DNA from: Paraphaeosphaeria minitans
Lineage: Eukaryota > Ascomycota > Dothideomycetes > Pleosporales > Didymosphaeriaceae
Assembly: GCA_015832175.1 (NCBI GenBank)
Contig: WJXW01000014.1
Location: forward strand, 372,001-436,000
Direction of reading: 5' to 3'
DNA: 64,000 nt
Positions 1 through 11,024 of the stretch are shown in pieces (position 1 is the stretch's first letter; every line of letters starts with the position of its first letter). The notes below the pieces were generated by a model, which did no database searches, had not been told where the DNA came from, and saw only the letters and a list, made by a program, of their open reading frames with translations. A program made the translations under genes and the position numbers.

Positions 1-660
1 TGCCCACAATCGTTCCGAGAAATGCTCGTGCAATGTGACGGAATCCCAAGAAGTCAGGAAGACCATGCCTTTAAAAAGGATGCTTGGGTTTCTTCACACT
101 CCAGGAAAGCAGACGAAACCTCACAACCTATGGAGAGACTGTGTAAGAGTAGTCTGACAAAGGGATCAAGGAGGGGAATAGTGCGCGTATGGTGGGATGT
201 GCTGAGACGAGGTGTTTGTTAGGACGGTGGCAGCGATGGGAATGTTACATGTCAAAGGGCATGCGCCGGTTCAAGAGATGGTGTACAGGTGTAGCGGTGT
301 CAGTATGGACTCAATTCGAGTTGCAAGAGTAGCCGGGGTAAGGTCCGGGGCTCTCTTAAAGAGACTTGATGCGCTGAAGAGATTGGGAGCTCCAGGTCTT
401 CGCCAGTGAGGGTAGCTGCAGCGGAGATGTCTTGCAATCCCATGCCCCAAAGGCGTACAGGATGCGAGACTAGAAGTGGAGGACGATTACAAGAGAAAGA
501 GAGGTGAAGGGGAGAGAGTTGCTCCACCTGCGTGCGTTCGCTCTTGCCTCGTCAGTCACTCACTTTCGCCCATAAAACCTCAATTTCTCTTGCAAAACAA
601 CACTCTCCGCAGATACAATCTCCTTCTACAAATATCTCCTTTCTGTCTCCACTTCCACAA
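1..660. other. Left edge, no gene recognised
   Basis: Short open frames exist on both strands but none has a recognisable motif, signal peptide or splice pattern. The last 120 bases are pyrimidine-rich and probably belong to the 5' UTR or promoter of the gene starting at 735. Confidence 0.5.
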
Positions 661-734
661 CTGCAACTGCAACTGCAACTGCAACTGCAACTCCAACTCC
701 AACCGCAACCGCAACCGCAACCGCAACCGCAACC
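661..734 (+). repeat. Hexanucleotide tract ending at the start codon
   Basis: About twelve hexamers run without a break: CTGCAA units first, then two CTCCAA units, then CCGCAA units, ending in AACC directly before the ATG at 735. The tract is open in several frames, so long spurious ORFs cross it on both strands. It most likely lies in the 5' untranslated leader, although an N-terminal extension encoding Gln/Pro or Asn/Cys repeats cannot be excluded from sequence alone. Confidence 0.85.
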
Positions 735-1352
735 ATGGTTTTTGTCCCCATCGAAGCCGCCTGCTCGGACACCCAACCCTTCCTCGCAAAAGACCTCCTC
801 GAGGGGGCATATCCGCTCGCCCTCGCCAACAAGATCGACTTCGCCGTCTTGCGCCTGGACGAGCGCATCAAGAGCGCCCAATTCGCCGAGACTGGGCCCA
901 TCGACAGGCCGCCTTTGAAGGACGATCGACACAAGTTCACCTTGTGGCGTGGGACCGTCTCGTCCCCCCACGTCTTCAAGTTCCCTTGGGAGTACGCGTT
1001 CCGCGAGCAGGCCAACCTCGAGCTGATGAGGACCTTCGCCTCCATGTTCGAGCAGCTCCAACCAAAGTGGTCGGAGCTCGAGACAGACCAGACCGCGAGC
1101 CCCGCCGGCTTCGGGCTGCAGTTCGTCGGGGTCGGGGAAGCCGGCTGGTCTTTGGACCAGCACGGCTGCCTCGCCCTGGCGCAACTCTCCCGGGACGGCA
1201 GCGAGATGGAGTGGCTGTACGTGGAGGCACAAGTCGGCGACAACCAAGCTCCTCTCCCCGCGGGCAACGTGCTGCCCATCAACCCCCTTCCGACCGCCAA
1301 CAAGCCTTCGGGCTTCAAGAAGTTTTCGATGACTCCGAAGACACGGCGCTGA
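735..1352 (+). CDS. Hypothetical protein, 205 aa
   Basis: Single-exon frame with an ATG in good fungal context (AACCATGG). The protein is soluble, with no signal peptide or membrane segment. It has a Trp/Phe-rich middle (around residues 70-105) and a basic C-terminus ending in Lys-Thr-Arg-Arg. I do not recognise a family. The start is chosen because the codon after the ATG begins normal codon usage while the sequence before it is a simple repeat. A spliced or longer form is possible. The gene is followed by about 330 bp of non-coding sequence before the convergent cellobiohydrolase gene. Confidence 0.5.
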   Translation: MVFVPIEAACSDTQPFLAKDLLEGAYPLALANKIDFAVLRLDERIKSAQFAETGPIDRPPLKDDRHKFTLWRGTVSSPHVFKFPWEYAFREQANLELMRTFASMFEQLQPKWSELETDQTASPAGFGLQFVGVGEAGWSLDQHGCLALAQLSRDGSEMEWLYVEAQVGDNQAPLPAGNVLPINPLPTANKPSGFKKFSMTPKTRR

Positions 1353-1681
1353 GCCCTAGGCTCAGTGCTAAGAGGGTTTCTCGCCAGAAATGGTCTCTTC
1401 TCCCTTCCGAACGGTAAAAGCAAGTAGCCCCCAGCAACGAGCTTGCGGTTCAACGTACCGCTGGGGTCTAGTAGCCGTAATGATGAAGCTAAGACAAGCT
1501 CAGTAGATAGCAACGTAGCATAGAAACGAGTAATCCGAGACAATCAAACGTCCATAGATTCTATCTACATGTGACTCTACTTTGTAATAAAACGACCGAT
1601 ATGTACAAGTTGAAGTCAATCAAGCTGCCACCTCTACAGCAATCATCTTTACCGCCGAGTCTCTACCCTCCTGTGACTTAT

Positions 1682-3419
1682 CTATGGGAGGCACTGAGAG
1701 TACCACTGACTCTGCGCCTTGCAAGTTCCCTGCGCGCAAGTAGTCGGTCCAGCCCATCCCTGTCCACCACACTGTCCATACAGCGCAGCACCGCTACCAT
1801 TTCCAGTTCCAGACGTAGGCGTGGAAGCCGGCGCGCTGGAAACGCTGGAAGCAGGCGTTCCAGGCGTGGTGCCCGAGCCAGACCCAAAGGTAGACCCAAT
1901 AGCGCCGATCTTGATGTTGCTGTAGATGACCTGCGAGTTGGGGCTGTTCTTCTCGACGTCAGACGGCACGCCGGAAGTGGTGGAGCAGGTTCCACGGGCA
2001 ACACCAGGCGCCGAAGGGTCCTTGTCGGTGGGGAAGGTAGAGTCGAGCCAGAGCATGTTGACGGCGTGGTCGTCCCATACGGAAAGCGCCAACACCATAC
2101 CGCGGCCGATGGCACCGCCCATGGCGTTAAGCCCACCGAGCTTCCCAAAGCTGTTGTTGTCACCAAAGGCAGTCTTTTGCGCGTTGCAGTACGAGTCGGT
2201 GATGCTGTTTCCGGTGACGCCGGAGATCTTGCTCACGCTGTTGTCGATGACCTTGCCGTTCTGGACGTACTTGCGGCGGATCTCGGTGAGCTTGCCCGTA
2301 TCGGTGCCGTCGCTAGTGACGAACTGCGTGACGATGGTGAACTTGGATTTGGTGTCGACGGTCTTGCCGGGGCCGTAGAAGGAGGTGTCGCCTTGGCGGT
2401 AGCTGTTGAAGTCGCATCCGTCTTTGTCGCACACGCCGTTGTAGCGGTCGTCGCCGTCGCCGCATTGGGTTCCAGAACACTTGATGAGACCGTTGGCACT
2501 GCAGACGTGGGGTGTATAGGCAGCGGAGATCGAGTTCGCCTCCCAGATCTAGAATGCAGTTCTCAGTATCTCTTTTATTGACTTCTCATGCCTGGCCTAC
2601 TTACATCCATCTCATGACAGCACGCACCGTACTTTCCGGCACCGGCGTTCACGTCGTTGCTGCTGGGGTTCCAGCCTTCGGAGTTGGCCTGAAAATGGTT
2701 AGTCTCGAACTTCAGAACAGAGTATACAATGGGTGATGCATTTGCCACTTACTTCACCAGCGATGAACTTGATGTCGTGGGGACACTGAGTGTCGCAATA
2801 TCCAGTACCATATTTGGCACCAGCCTTGTTGGTAGAGTACTTAGCAAGACCACCATCCTCGTCCATCTCCACCATGTACAAAGCACCGTTCAAACCGCAG
2901 GGCAATTGCGACACGTCAACGTCGAACTGGTGATGGTTAGTTCTTGGCCCAGTGTAATTGCTGGAGCGTGATACTTACGGTGAACTCCTTGTTAAGGAGC
3001 TTGAACATGTAGTACTTGGAATCGGAAGCCATGAGGTACAGCCTGGAACCGATGTTCTTGCTGTACGTGCCCTGCGTCACGAACTTGAGCGTAAGAGCAT
3101 TGCTTGCCGCGGTGACACCGTATGTGCTGGTGTAGTCTGCACCGTCGAGAGCGCAGTTGGCAGCGCATGACTTGTTATCGGGACAGAAGGTAGAGTTCCA
3201 GGTGTTGCCGTTGTAGCAATTATCGGAGCTCTTCGTGGAGTGCAGCCAGCGCCAATTAGCATCAAGCGTGACCGAAGTCGAGATAGTCGAGCATTTTCCA
3301 GCAGCCGAGCAAGACTGAATGGGTAGAGAAGGGTGAGTCTCTGTGGTGAGGGTGCCAACCTGTTGGGCGGACACACCTGCCGCGAAAAGAGAAGAGAGAA
3401 TGCTGGCCTTGGAGAACAT
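1682..3419 (-). CDS. cbh1: GH7 cellobiohydrolase I with C-terminal CBM1, 521 aa
   Basis: Secreted cellulase releasing cellobiose processively from cellulose chain ends. Four exons join in frame: 3419-2979, 2926-2753, 2688-2605 and 2548-1682, with 52-64 nt introns that all start GTAAGT. Residues 1-18 form a signal peptide (cleavage before Gln-Gln). The GH7 catalytic motif EMDIWE is rebuilt exactly across the exon 3/4 junction, giving nucleophile Glu231, Asp233 and acid/base Glu236. The motifs [12 protein letters not shown] and CNAQK also fit GH7. A Ser/Thr/Gly linker follows, then a CBM1 in the last 34 residues (GQCGGQGW, closing QWYSQCLP). Length and CBM match family cellobiohydrolases rather than GH7 endoglucanases, though activity on the reducing end is inferred from the family. 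Confidence 0.95.
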
Positions 3420-3488
3420 GGTGAAGTGCTGAAGCTGCTGCTTGAGATTGACTGAGGAGCGTAATCTTCAAGTGCCCTGGATGACTGC

Positions 3489-3496
3489 CTTATATA
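3489..3496 (-). promoter_or_regulatory. TATA box of the cellobiohydrolase gene
   Basis: The minus strand reads TATATAAG about 70 bp upstream of the ATG at 3419, the usual place for a strongly regulated fungal hydrolase gene. A GCGGAG hexamer fitting the CreA/CRE1 consensus SYGGRG lies just beyond it (3515-3520, minus strand), compatible with carbon catabolite repression. That hexamer is common by chance. Confidence 0.6.
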
Positions 3497-3520
3497 CTTC
3501 GTGGATGTATCGCGCTCCGC

Positions 3521-5504
3521 CCCAAGATCACGCCGGTACTGCCATGCCGTTGTATGTACGCATTGTGTAAATTGACACCAGCCACACCGACCCGTCGATC
3601 CGCTGCCGAACGCTCACTTCAAGCTCTTCTCGCGATATTCCTGGACAAGAAAACCTTCGCATACCGCTTTTGGAGCTTATAGCAATCTAAATATCTGGGT
3701 CGATGTTCGCCAGCGACGCGTAGCAGACGTGCATATGAAAAAAGGGGGCGTGGCCGGGAAGAGATTCCGCAGATCTTGAGGCTCCTCGGGGGTATTGGTA
3801 CGATTACCGGGTTGCATTGCCTGGGAAATTGTTTGAAGGCTTCTCGAAGCCTTCCCGTACGGTTGTAGCTTCGGTTGGGGATGGCCCCCAGGCAGTCATC
3901 TCTTACGGCCCGTAGTGTTGACTGGTGGAAATTCCGGGGTACATTTCGAGAGCTCCATTCAAGAGCGTCTCGTGACCTCTATGCAGCACGCTACTGGGGC
4001 AATTTTATATTAGTTCACGTGCGGCAAGAACATTCGAGCAAGATTTGACCTGCGCTACTTTAGTAACCATTGTACCGTATCGTGCAGACGTCCCAGGCGC
4101 TATTGAAACAAGTCAATGGTGTATCTTGACTCCTGAGAATTTGTTCGCATGCACTGAGCTTACGACCAGCCAGGCGTACCTATGGATCAGCTGTGGGAGC
4201 TCGCGAGGTATTCTTCGGACTAACAGTACCTGTTCGAGGGACAACATTGAGGTTCACAATGTACCAAGCCTGGATACTGAGAGTACAGATCCAGCGCTTG
4301 TACAGCTCGGACCGGGTCTTGGTTGTGCTTGAGTTGCGAGTAGCAATATAAACATCGCAGCGTCGGTACGAATCCCCGTACTATAGGTATGCGCGCTCGT
4401 TATAGCTCCAATGTCTGCTGCGAATAGCTACCGAGCGGCGAGAGGCGATTTGGATTCGCGACTCGAGCAGGGTTACGGCTTGACTCTCGGTCATAATCAG
4501 ACGAGCGGTATCAGGTTCTGCCGCTTTGTGGGTGTGAATGCAGCGCGAAGAGGAGGCGACCACCAGCGGCTAGCGACGGGCCGTGATCCTGTGGAACTGA
4601 GACCGAGGTATCTAATAAGCACACATGTGCAGTCACCAGAACCGGGTTCTCCCCGTTGTCAGGCAATGTGACCCACGTTTTGGCCTGCGCGTGCAATTTG
4701 GCCGATATTGCGGGCGTGGATTAACGGTGCAGTCCCCCCCGCGTTGTGGGAGTCTACTAGATTTCCCGAAGCACCGCCCTAGCCACGCAAAAGCCACACA
4801 CGGGGCAGGAGTTCCCGCGCGGATCGTCGACAGGTGTTGACAGCGCAAACGAACACAACGTACAAAACACCTCGCAGATGCACTGACCGTTCTTCTGGAC
4901 GAACACACGGGATTTTCGGAGCATCCGGCCCGTAACATGCGCGGACAGGCGCCCTTGCGAACCTTTTTTTTTCGAGTTCCTAAGACGACACAGCATCGAT
5001 ATCTGCAGTCCTGAGCTGCCACTATACTTGCCTTTGAAAACCCATAGCTACCTAGTCCACTGACTTTTACATGTACTTGAATCCAGCGCTGCGATTCCAT
5101 CACTTTCTCTAGCGAGACACCACCTGGCATGATACCAAGACGGGTCAGCCCCTGCTTGATTCGCGGGTCAGGTACCGTACCCCTTTCGTCGACACGAATG
5201 GGCCAGACCGATACGTTCCGCTACGAGTCTTGGACCTCGCCGAAACCACGATGGTCTGCGACTCTGCGTGTGGCTGCAGCCACACGACGCCAACACCGTG
5301 CGTATGGGAGCTGAGGCGAAATACGAGGTCAAGCTGGCTAGCCCGCATTGCTCTAGGCACCACCTGCCAATACCATGGACTCGTCCTTTTCAATGAAAAC
5401 GCCATCTTTCGCTAGAATCGTCTCCGAAATGTTTAGTTGGCTTTCTCACGTTCGATACTGTTGATACGAGTTGCGGCAGCGTCGCTACGCTGCGCTCAAA
5501 TGTG
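3521..5504. other. Gene-free stretch of 2 kb
   Basis: This holds the upstream region of the cellobiohydrolase gene and then about 1.5 kb in which the open frames (for example 4045-4332 on plus and 4633-5130 on minus) lack motifs, natural-looking composition or splice partners. A T8 run lies near 4966. I see no transposon ends or repeats. Confidence 0.5.
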
Positions 5505-7722
5505 ATGTCGAAAAAGGACCGTATTCGTGGTGTGTTTACTGTCGCGCTTGCAGGAGTGGCGCACGCGGCTCCGGCTCCTCAAAGTACGAAGACCTCGAAC
5601 CTGTTTCTCTCGGAGGGACTATATCGCTAAACGAGGAATAGGAGTTGGTATTGGAATTGTACCCGTACCTACTGTGTTCCCAGTCGCGAATGCGACGACG
5701 ATTCCGCCGAAACCTACACCGACCGACACTGCGTCAACTTGCAAGGCGTCATGCGAAGTACGGTATCCCGAACTCTTTGGGCTGTCGTGGGCGCGAGAAG
5801 ATCAAGTCGTCTTCACCGAGATCGTCACGGTTGGCACTGTCAGCATCACAACGTTGGCCCAGTTCAACAAAACCTATACGTTAACGAATACGTATTACGA
5901 TGATGGGGTGCCCAAATTCTACACACTATACCAGCAAGGTACGGATGAAGATGGCACCAAGACTGTCGAGGCCATGATCACTCTTTCCGATGAGGTGGTA
6001 CCCACCATATTCGCATATCCGACCCCGTGGGTAGATTATCCAGCAGCATATCATTGGCAAGGCATCGTTCCTACTCATGACGACCAGTCCGAACCAGTAT
6101 GTGTTACTTCGACCGAAGAACTGGCATACGGGGAGGTGACACAACACCCACTCTACCCGCAACCTACGGATGTCTTTCCAGACAAGAAAGACACTGAAGG
6201 AACGAAATACGTACCGTTGTGGATTGCGCTTCAAGACTTGCCCGACAAGAAGTGGTTTGATCAGGCATTTCCTTCCGAATCTGCCTTCGCGTACTGTACG
6301 CCGATAGCAGGAAAGCCAGCTCCCGTGGACATATCTACAGCGAAGTTCGTCTTAGCCACCGCATCGTTTGTCACCAGTATGGCCAATCCGGGGTTTATTC
6401 ATCCAGAAAGTTCCGTGTCAGGTTGGTTTGACGGGGTGACGACGAGGGAGCCGGACAATCTCGTCGAGTCAACGCAGCAAGTGGGTTCAGCACATGAAGA
6501 AAGAACATTTACGCCAGTCCACCCAAGACCATCGACAACACGCGGTTCAAAACCGACATCAATTCAGATTCCAAACATACCAAACACGGTATCCAATGTA
6601 CCGCCATGGGACCCACGGCCTACCATTCGACCAAGTACTCCGCTCGTCAAGAATCCTAGCACTGCTCAAAAAGGGAGTGGACAGCGTGGAGGTGGACAAC
6701 TCGCACCTACAGGTGGCGGCAATGGAGGGCAGCCAGTTCCGTCGCCTGGCAACGGGAACGGGGGAGGTCAGCCATCTCCAACCAACAATAACGGGGCTGT
6801 GCAGCCAGCGCCTGGCTTCATCTACCCAGGGGACCGCCCGGCATCAACTCTTGAGAATCCAGTCTTTACGTTCAAATCAACGTCTATCAATGGTCAGCCT
6901 ACCGCTACTCCGATCTTCATCCTCCCCGGGTCCTCCTCAACGGCGACGATTGGTCAAACTGTCTCTTTGAAAGGACAGACTACAGTTCTGGTAGCTCCGT
7001 CGGCAATCTTCGCTTTTGTTCCCACAATCATCAACGGCGTTGCTACGTCGGCACCAGCGTTCATTATTAGCGGCACTTCCACGGCCTCCATCGGCCAGAC
7101 CGTGAACCTCAATGGTCAACCCACCGTGCTCGCACCACACGCACCCTTCGCTACTGAGCTTCCCGCTACGATTTTTGGTATCGAGACCCACGTGACGGCA
7201 TATATTATCAGTGGCAGCATCACTGCATTCCCGGGCCAAACGGTCACGCTCGATGGTCAGGTCACAGCGCTTCCCACTGCCGACGCGGTTTTCACGTCAA
7301 TCACGACCACGATCGATTGGAAACAAACTGTACTTCCTGTGTATATCATCAGCGAAAGCACAACCGCGTCGATTGGACAGACTGTCACTATTGATGGGAC
7401 CGTGACCGTGCTATCCACACCAACGGCAGATGTCGTGTTTACTTCTATTGCAACCACAATCGACGGGACGGAAACCGTGGTACCCGTGTACGTTATCAGC
7501 GGCAGCACGACCGCCACCATCGGCCAAACGGTCACGCTCCATGGAACGACCACCGTCCTGGGCTGGCCTACGCAGACCGAAGCTAGCGCTGCGGCTTTCC
7601 CCACAAACGCCGGGCAGCCCAAGGATACAGCTTCCAAGAAGGGTGCTGGGTTGCCCAGCTCGAAGGTCGAGTGGAACGCATTGTTATTCACGTTTGGAGT
7701 ATCTGTGATTGTCTTGCTGTGA
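5505..7722 (+). CDS. GPI-anchored, tandem-repeat Ser/Thr-rich surface protein
   Basis: The ATG at 5505 opens a 26-codon exon encoding a typical signal peptide (hydrophobic VFTVALAGVAHA, then APAP). A donor at 5584 (GTACGA) joins it to the long frame covering 5638-7722; acceptors at 5635, 5641 and 5683 all restore that frame, so the exact junction is open. The mature part has a globular N-terminal domain with Cys-x-x-x-Cys near its start, a Pro/Gly/Gln linker, then about five diverged units of roughly 50 residues carrying TIGQTVTL-like motifs. A terminal hydrophobic segment (LLFTFGVSVIVLL) looks like a GPI-attachment signal. Probable cell-wall or plasma-membrane protein; the repeats resemble fungal adhesin-type stalks, but ligand and role are unknown. 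Confidence 0.75.
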
Positions 7723-7995
7723 CAGGAAGAGCAACGACCGACATAATGGAGTTTGCTTATGGCTGGGCTCAAGGAAATAACAGCATCATGGCATCGGGAG
7801 GCTTCTGGATTTTGCAGGATACCCTTTCTTATAATGTAATGTATTGGCTAATGATACACGGTAAAGGTCTATGCAGGCTCGGAAATCAAGCATGGACGAG
7901 AGCATTCTTTCACATTCGCTGAGTACGTCATATGAAGCAACAAGATCCGTCGGCCGTATCTCGTTGCCCTAGTCAACAGACGTGCATTGCTCTCG
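7723..7995. other. Short convergent intergenic region
   Basis: This lies between the stop codons of the GPI protein (plus) and the zinc-ribbon frame (minus). Only 3' untranslated sequence is expected and nothing else was seen. Confidence 0.5.
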
Positions 7996-8688
7996 CTACT
8001 CCTTGTGATGCACCTCCGCCCACCGACCATACTCATCCCGTCCATCAATGTGAAATACAGCATCACGATGAAGAACAAAGTGCTGCCAGCGATACGCATC
8101 GTAGTACTTGTAGCACTTGTTGCACTGAATGTGCTTGAATTCGATGAGCGTAACATCCCCGTCATCCTTGTGCTTCACGAACCTACGGAACTTCCCCACT
8201 GCAGCCTCATTCTTCGGAATGCGCGGAAAGTTCTTCCACTTCTGATTCACGCTCGGCTTGTACTCTCTAGCGCGATGCGAAAGACCACACGTGCAGACAG
8301 CAAAGTACGGAATCTGCTCGAGGTGCGCGCCCGCGAGGCGTTTGACGGGTACAAACCCTTCCGCTGGGTTGGAGATGACGACGCGGTGCAGAGCTGGTGA
8401 AGTTGCTGCTTGGGGCGTGATTGCGGTCTTGCAGCTAGGATTCAAACAACGTAGGAAGCCACATGGGTGGGGACCGTGATGGTGGCTGGGATAGATCCAT
8501 GCGTGGCACTTGGTGCAGGTTCACCAGCCCATCCAGTGATTGGGGGGCGGGTCATTGTAATGGGACAAGGAGGGTGGAAGGTCGAGAAGGCCAGACTTGC
8601 GCTTGAAGAGGGATTTGGCTTGGGTTTTCAGGTCGTGGATGTGCCTTTTGACGAGGCTCTGTGCGAAGGATAAGTCGTGATATGGCAT
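7996..8688 (-). pseudogene. Double zinc-ribbon protein, frame broken by TGA at codon 56
   Basis: Starting at the ATG at 8688, one frame runs 230 codons to 7996 except for a single TGA at 8523-8521, exactly before a Cys-x-x-Cys pair (TCTKCHAWI). After it come Cys-rich segments LRCLNPSC, IPYFAVCTCGLSHRAR and IQCNKCYKYYDAYRW. The PYFAVCTCGLSHRAR block matches the zinc-ribbon block of the genes at 11025-11873 (PYFSICPGCGLTYRAK) and 13344-14033 (PYVSICAGCGLSWRAK), so the three are paralogs. The family is probably metal-binding; molecular role unknown. The stop could be a true nonsense mutation (TGG or CGA origin), an assembly error, or a read-through site; no plausible intron removes it while keeping the Cys pair. 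Confidence 0.65.
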
Positions 8689-9096
8689 CTTGTTTGACTG
8701 TTTCTGCTCGATTGGTTTTTTTGAATTGAAGGCAAGGGGATGATGTTAGATCGAAGAAGGCGAAATCATTATACTTATCCGAGTAACATGTCTCGTGCTG
8801 GCACGAAGTGACTTACTTCTGAGACTGGTGTGAGTCTGGTTCAGTGTACAATGCGAATAACTGAGCATCGCAACAAATTTCACGACATTGCAATGGCTCG
8901 ATAGGTTTGACTTAATCGTAGTAGTCTTGTTTCGGGCTGTCGTTGGAATTAACTTCGTACCAGCAGGGTATTGTCACGCAAGGCTTTTGCGGCGTGGTCA
9001 CACTACGTACGTCCAAAGATGCTTCGCGTCGACCCAAAAAAGGCAATGGATTATGGTAATTCTAGTATTGTACATGCACCGAACCGAAACTCTTCT
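8689..9096. other. Intergenic, nothing recognised
   Basis: AT-richer sequence between the upstream end of the zinc-ribbon frame and the stop of the next minus-strand gene. No motif or RNA gene seen. Confidence 0.5.
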
Positions 9097-9936
9097 CTAC
9101 GTTTCGATACTCTCGTCGCCATCAAAACTGATGATACTGCGAGAATCTACGCTCGAGGTTCCGTCGTTCTCGTAATCCGTGTTATCAGTGCTCAATGTCA
9201 TCTCGAACCTCTCCGTATACCTCTTCACGTAATAACACATTCCCTGGAAGATCAGGCCATTCTCAATGTACTTGGCCCATTCAGCTGACTGCGCAGCGCC
9301 AGTCAACTCGATCCAGGGCAATTCGCCATCTTCCCATTCAAAGATCCACAAGTACGGTGCGGACGGCATCACGCTTTCCGTTCTCGTTTCTCCGCCCACC
9401 TCTTTAAAGATTCTCGCGCGAAGGAACGTCGGGCCGTCCAAGAAGCTCGGGGTAAAAATCTCCTTCTGCCACTTCCAGAACCCTTCCTTGGTCTCCGGAG
9501 AAGGTGCCTCGCAGGTTACCATGCTGATGTTGTCGCCAAGTCGCGGGTGTACTGTGAGCTAGCTCAGCGTTGCTCCCTGGAGAAAAGACCAGGGGCCCTT
9601 ACTATCTTCACAACCTGCAACCTCCCGTCGATAGAACTCCTCGTAGACCCGGGGCTTGGCTGCGTTCTCCCCTCGGTCTTCGCAAGCCTTTGCTACATCT
9701 TTGAACGCTTCGTCGTTGCGATATTCCACATCTGGCATATCGTACATGGTCATGAACGGGATGTCGTGGCTGAAAGGGTATTCGTTTACTTGTCGCTTCA
9801 TGAGCTTGACCTGCGTACCAAGCGACACGCCGGGAAGTTTGGTGAGCGCATCGCTAAACGTGTTGTCCTCTGTGTTGATTTCGACTGAAGTGTCTGGATC
9901 GGCTTGCGACCACACGCAAAAGAGTCCCGGAGCCAT
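9097..9936 (-). CDS. Conserved-looking hypothetical protein, 262 aa
   Basis: Two exons, 9936-9603 and 9551-9097, joined across a 51-nt intron (GTAAGG donor, CTCACAG acceptor) with phase preserved. The N-terminus MAPGLFCVWSQ and a following block with PGVSLGTQVKL and SHDIPFMTMYDMPDV resemble ferredoxin-like alpha/beta barrel proteins of the EthD/Dabb type. The second half contains an aromatic block (WIFEWEDGELPW) that could be a second copy of the same fold. No signal peptide or membrane segment. The resemblance is by eye only; it sits between two zinc-ribbon paralogs without obvious functional link. Confidence 0.65.
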
Positions 9937-11024
9937 TGTGTGGTTCTTTGGTAGCGACAGTAGGCAAAAAAAACAAGAAAGTTTAGTGCCCGCAGCACGG
10001 CGGCTTTGAATGGCATTTAGTGAGAGGGATGGTCCGCTAGTGATGCCTATGTCCCGTGGACGGCTCATGTCTTCCTTGATGTGGCCCAACTTCGAGACCT
10101 TCTGCAGGGGTAAGTTGCGCCAGCCAATGCGTGGTTCTCATTCAATGCAAAGGCGCAAAGTCCGCAGATTGCTATGCTAGTTTGGGTGTAGGCTGTCGGC
10201 ATTAAGCGAATCCTGAACGGGGCGTTCACAAACTCTGACCCTAGTCGAGCGAGTAGGAGTTGTTTCCATCATGACCAACGCCAAGGTCGCGGAAAATCTG
10301 CATGCATCTGGACGTTCTGGGTAACGAGGGGGAAACGTTGCAAAGTTGATCAGCCAGGGTTTCTAACGTTCAAGGCACCGGATTGAACTAGGATGAACCA
10401 TGAGTCGTGTTGGCACTCACCATTCTCACTTCTACACGTGTAAATGACGAATCAACAGACCCGAGCCGTCTCGACTATTGAATGATATCATATGTGAATC
10501 CTTACCTTAATACTCCTACTACAAGCATGTCAAGGATCGGCGGACTTCTGTTTTGCAATGTTTATTACAGACTGAAGTCGACTACAGTCCTCGCCCCCAA
10601 GAACATGGCCATACCGAGCTCGTTCACAAAGATGTCACTGGATCATCACTATAAGCATGAGGGCTAAGGATCGACGAAATTGCTCAGCACTGATTGATAT
10701 GGCCACTGCAAAGTCAGTGTCTAAGGTATTCCGACCCAGTCAGGGGAATCTTCGAGTAAAAATTGTGTCAATTTCTTATCGCACAGAGCACGAAAGGCGC
10801 AAAAGTTTCCACGAGTACACTACTCAATTATACCAAAAACGGCAGCTTTATTCAAAACTCCTGCCAAGCGTTGAGCGCATGAAATGTTCAGGAACCCCAA
10901 AGATCGAAAGATCCACAGACTCCGGGAAATCCCGGGAACACCCGGAACTCCGGCTAGTTTCTTCAACAATCATACGTCCCCACCATCTTAATTTAAGTTT
11001 CGCAGCACCTGGGTGAACCCCGAC
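9937..11024. other. Gene-free stretch of 1.1 kb
   Basis: Upstream region of the minus-strand 262-aa gene, and 3' flank of the next minus-strand gene. Only short unsupported frames (such as 10657-11016) are present. A direct CCGGGAA/CCCGGAA-type repeat occurs near 10920-10950. Confidence 0.4.

Noticed and set aside
476..1543. Long frames on both strands around the first gene (313, 231 and 305 codons)
   Set aside because: They owe their length to the hexanucleotide tract and the GC-rich gene at 735-1352; composition is unnatural and no motifs appear.
1571..2581. 336-codon plus-strand frame
   Set aside because: Exact antisense of the last exon of the cellobiohydrolase gene, which is beyond doubt.
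4045..5415. Overlapping frames on both strands
   Set aside because: No motif, no splice sites joining them, and no preference for one strand.
8521..8523. Programmed read-through or selenocysteine at TGA
   Set aside because: The following bases (ACC) do not fit the known read-through context and fungi lack selenocysteine insertion.
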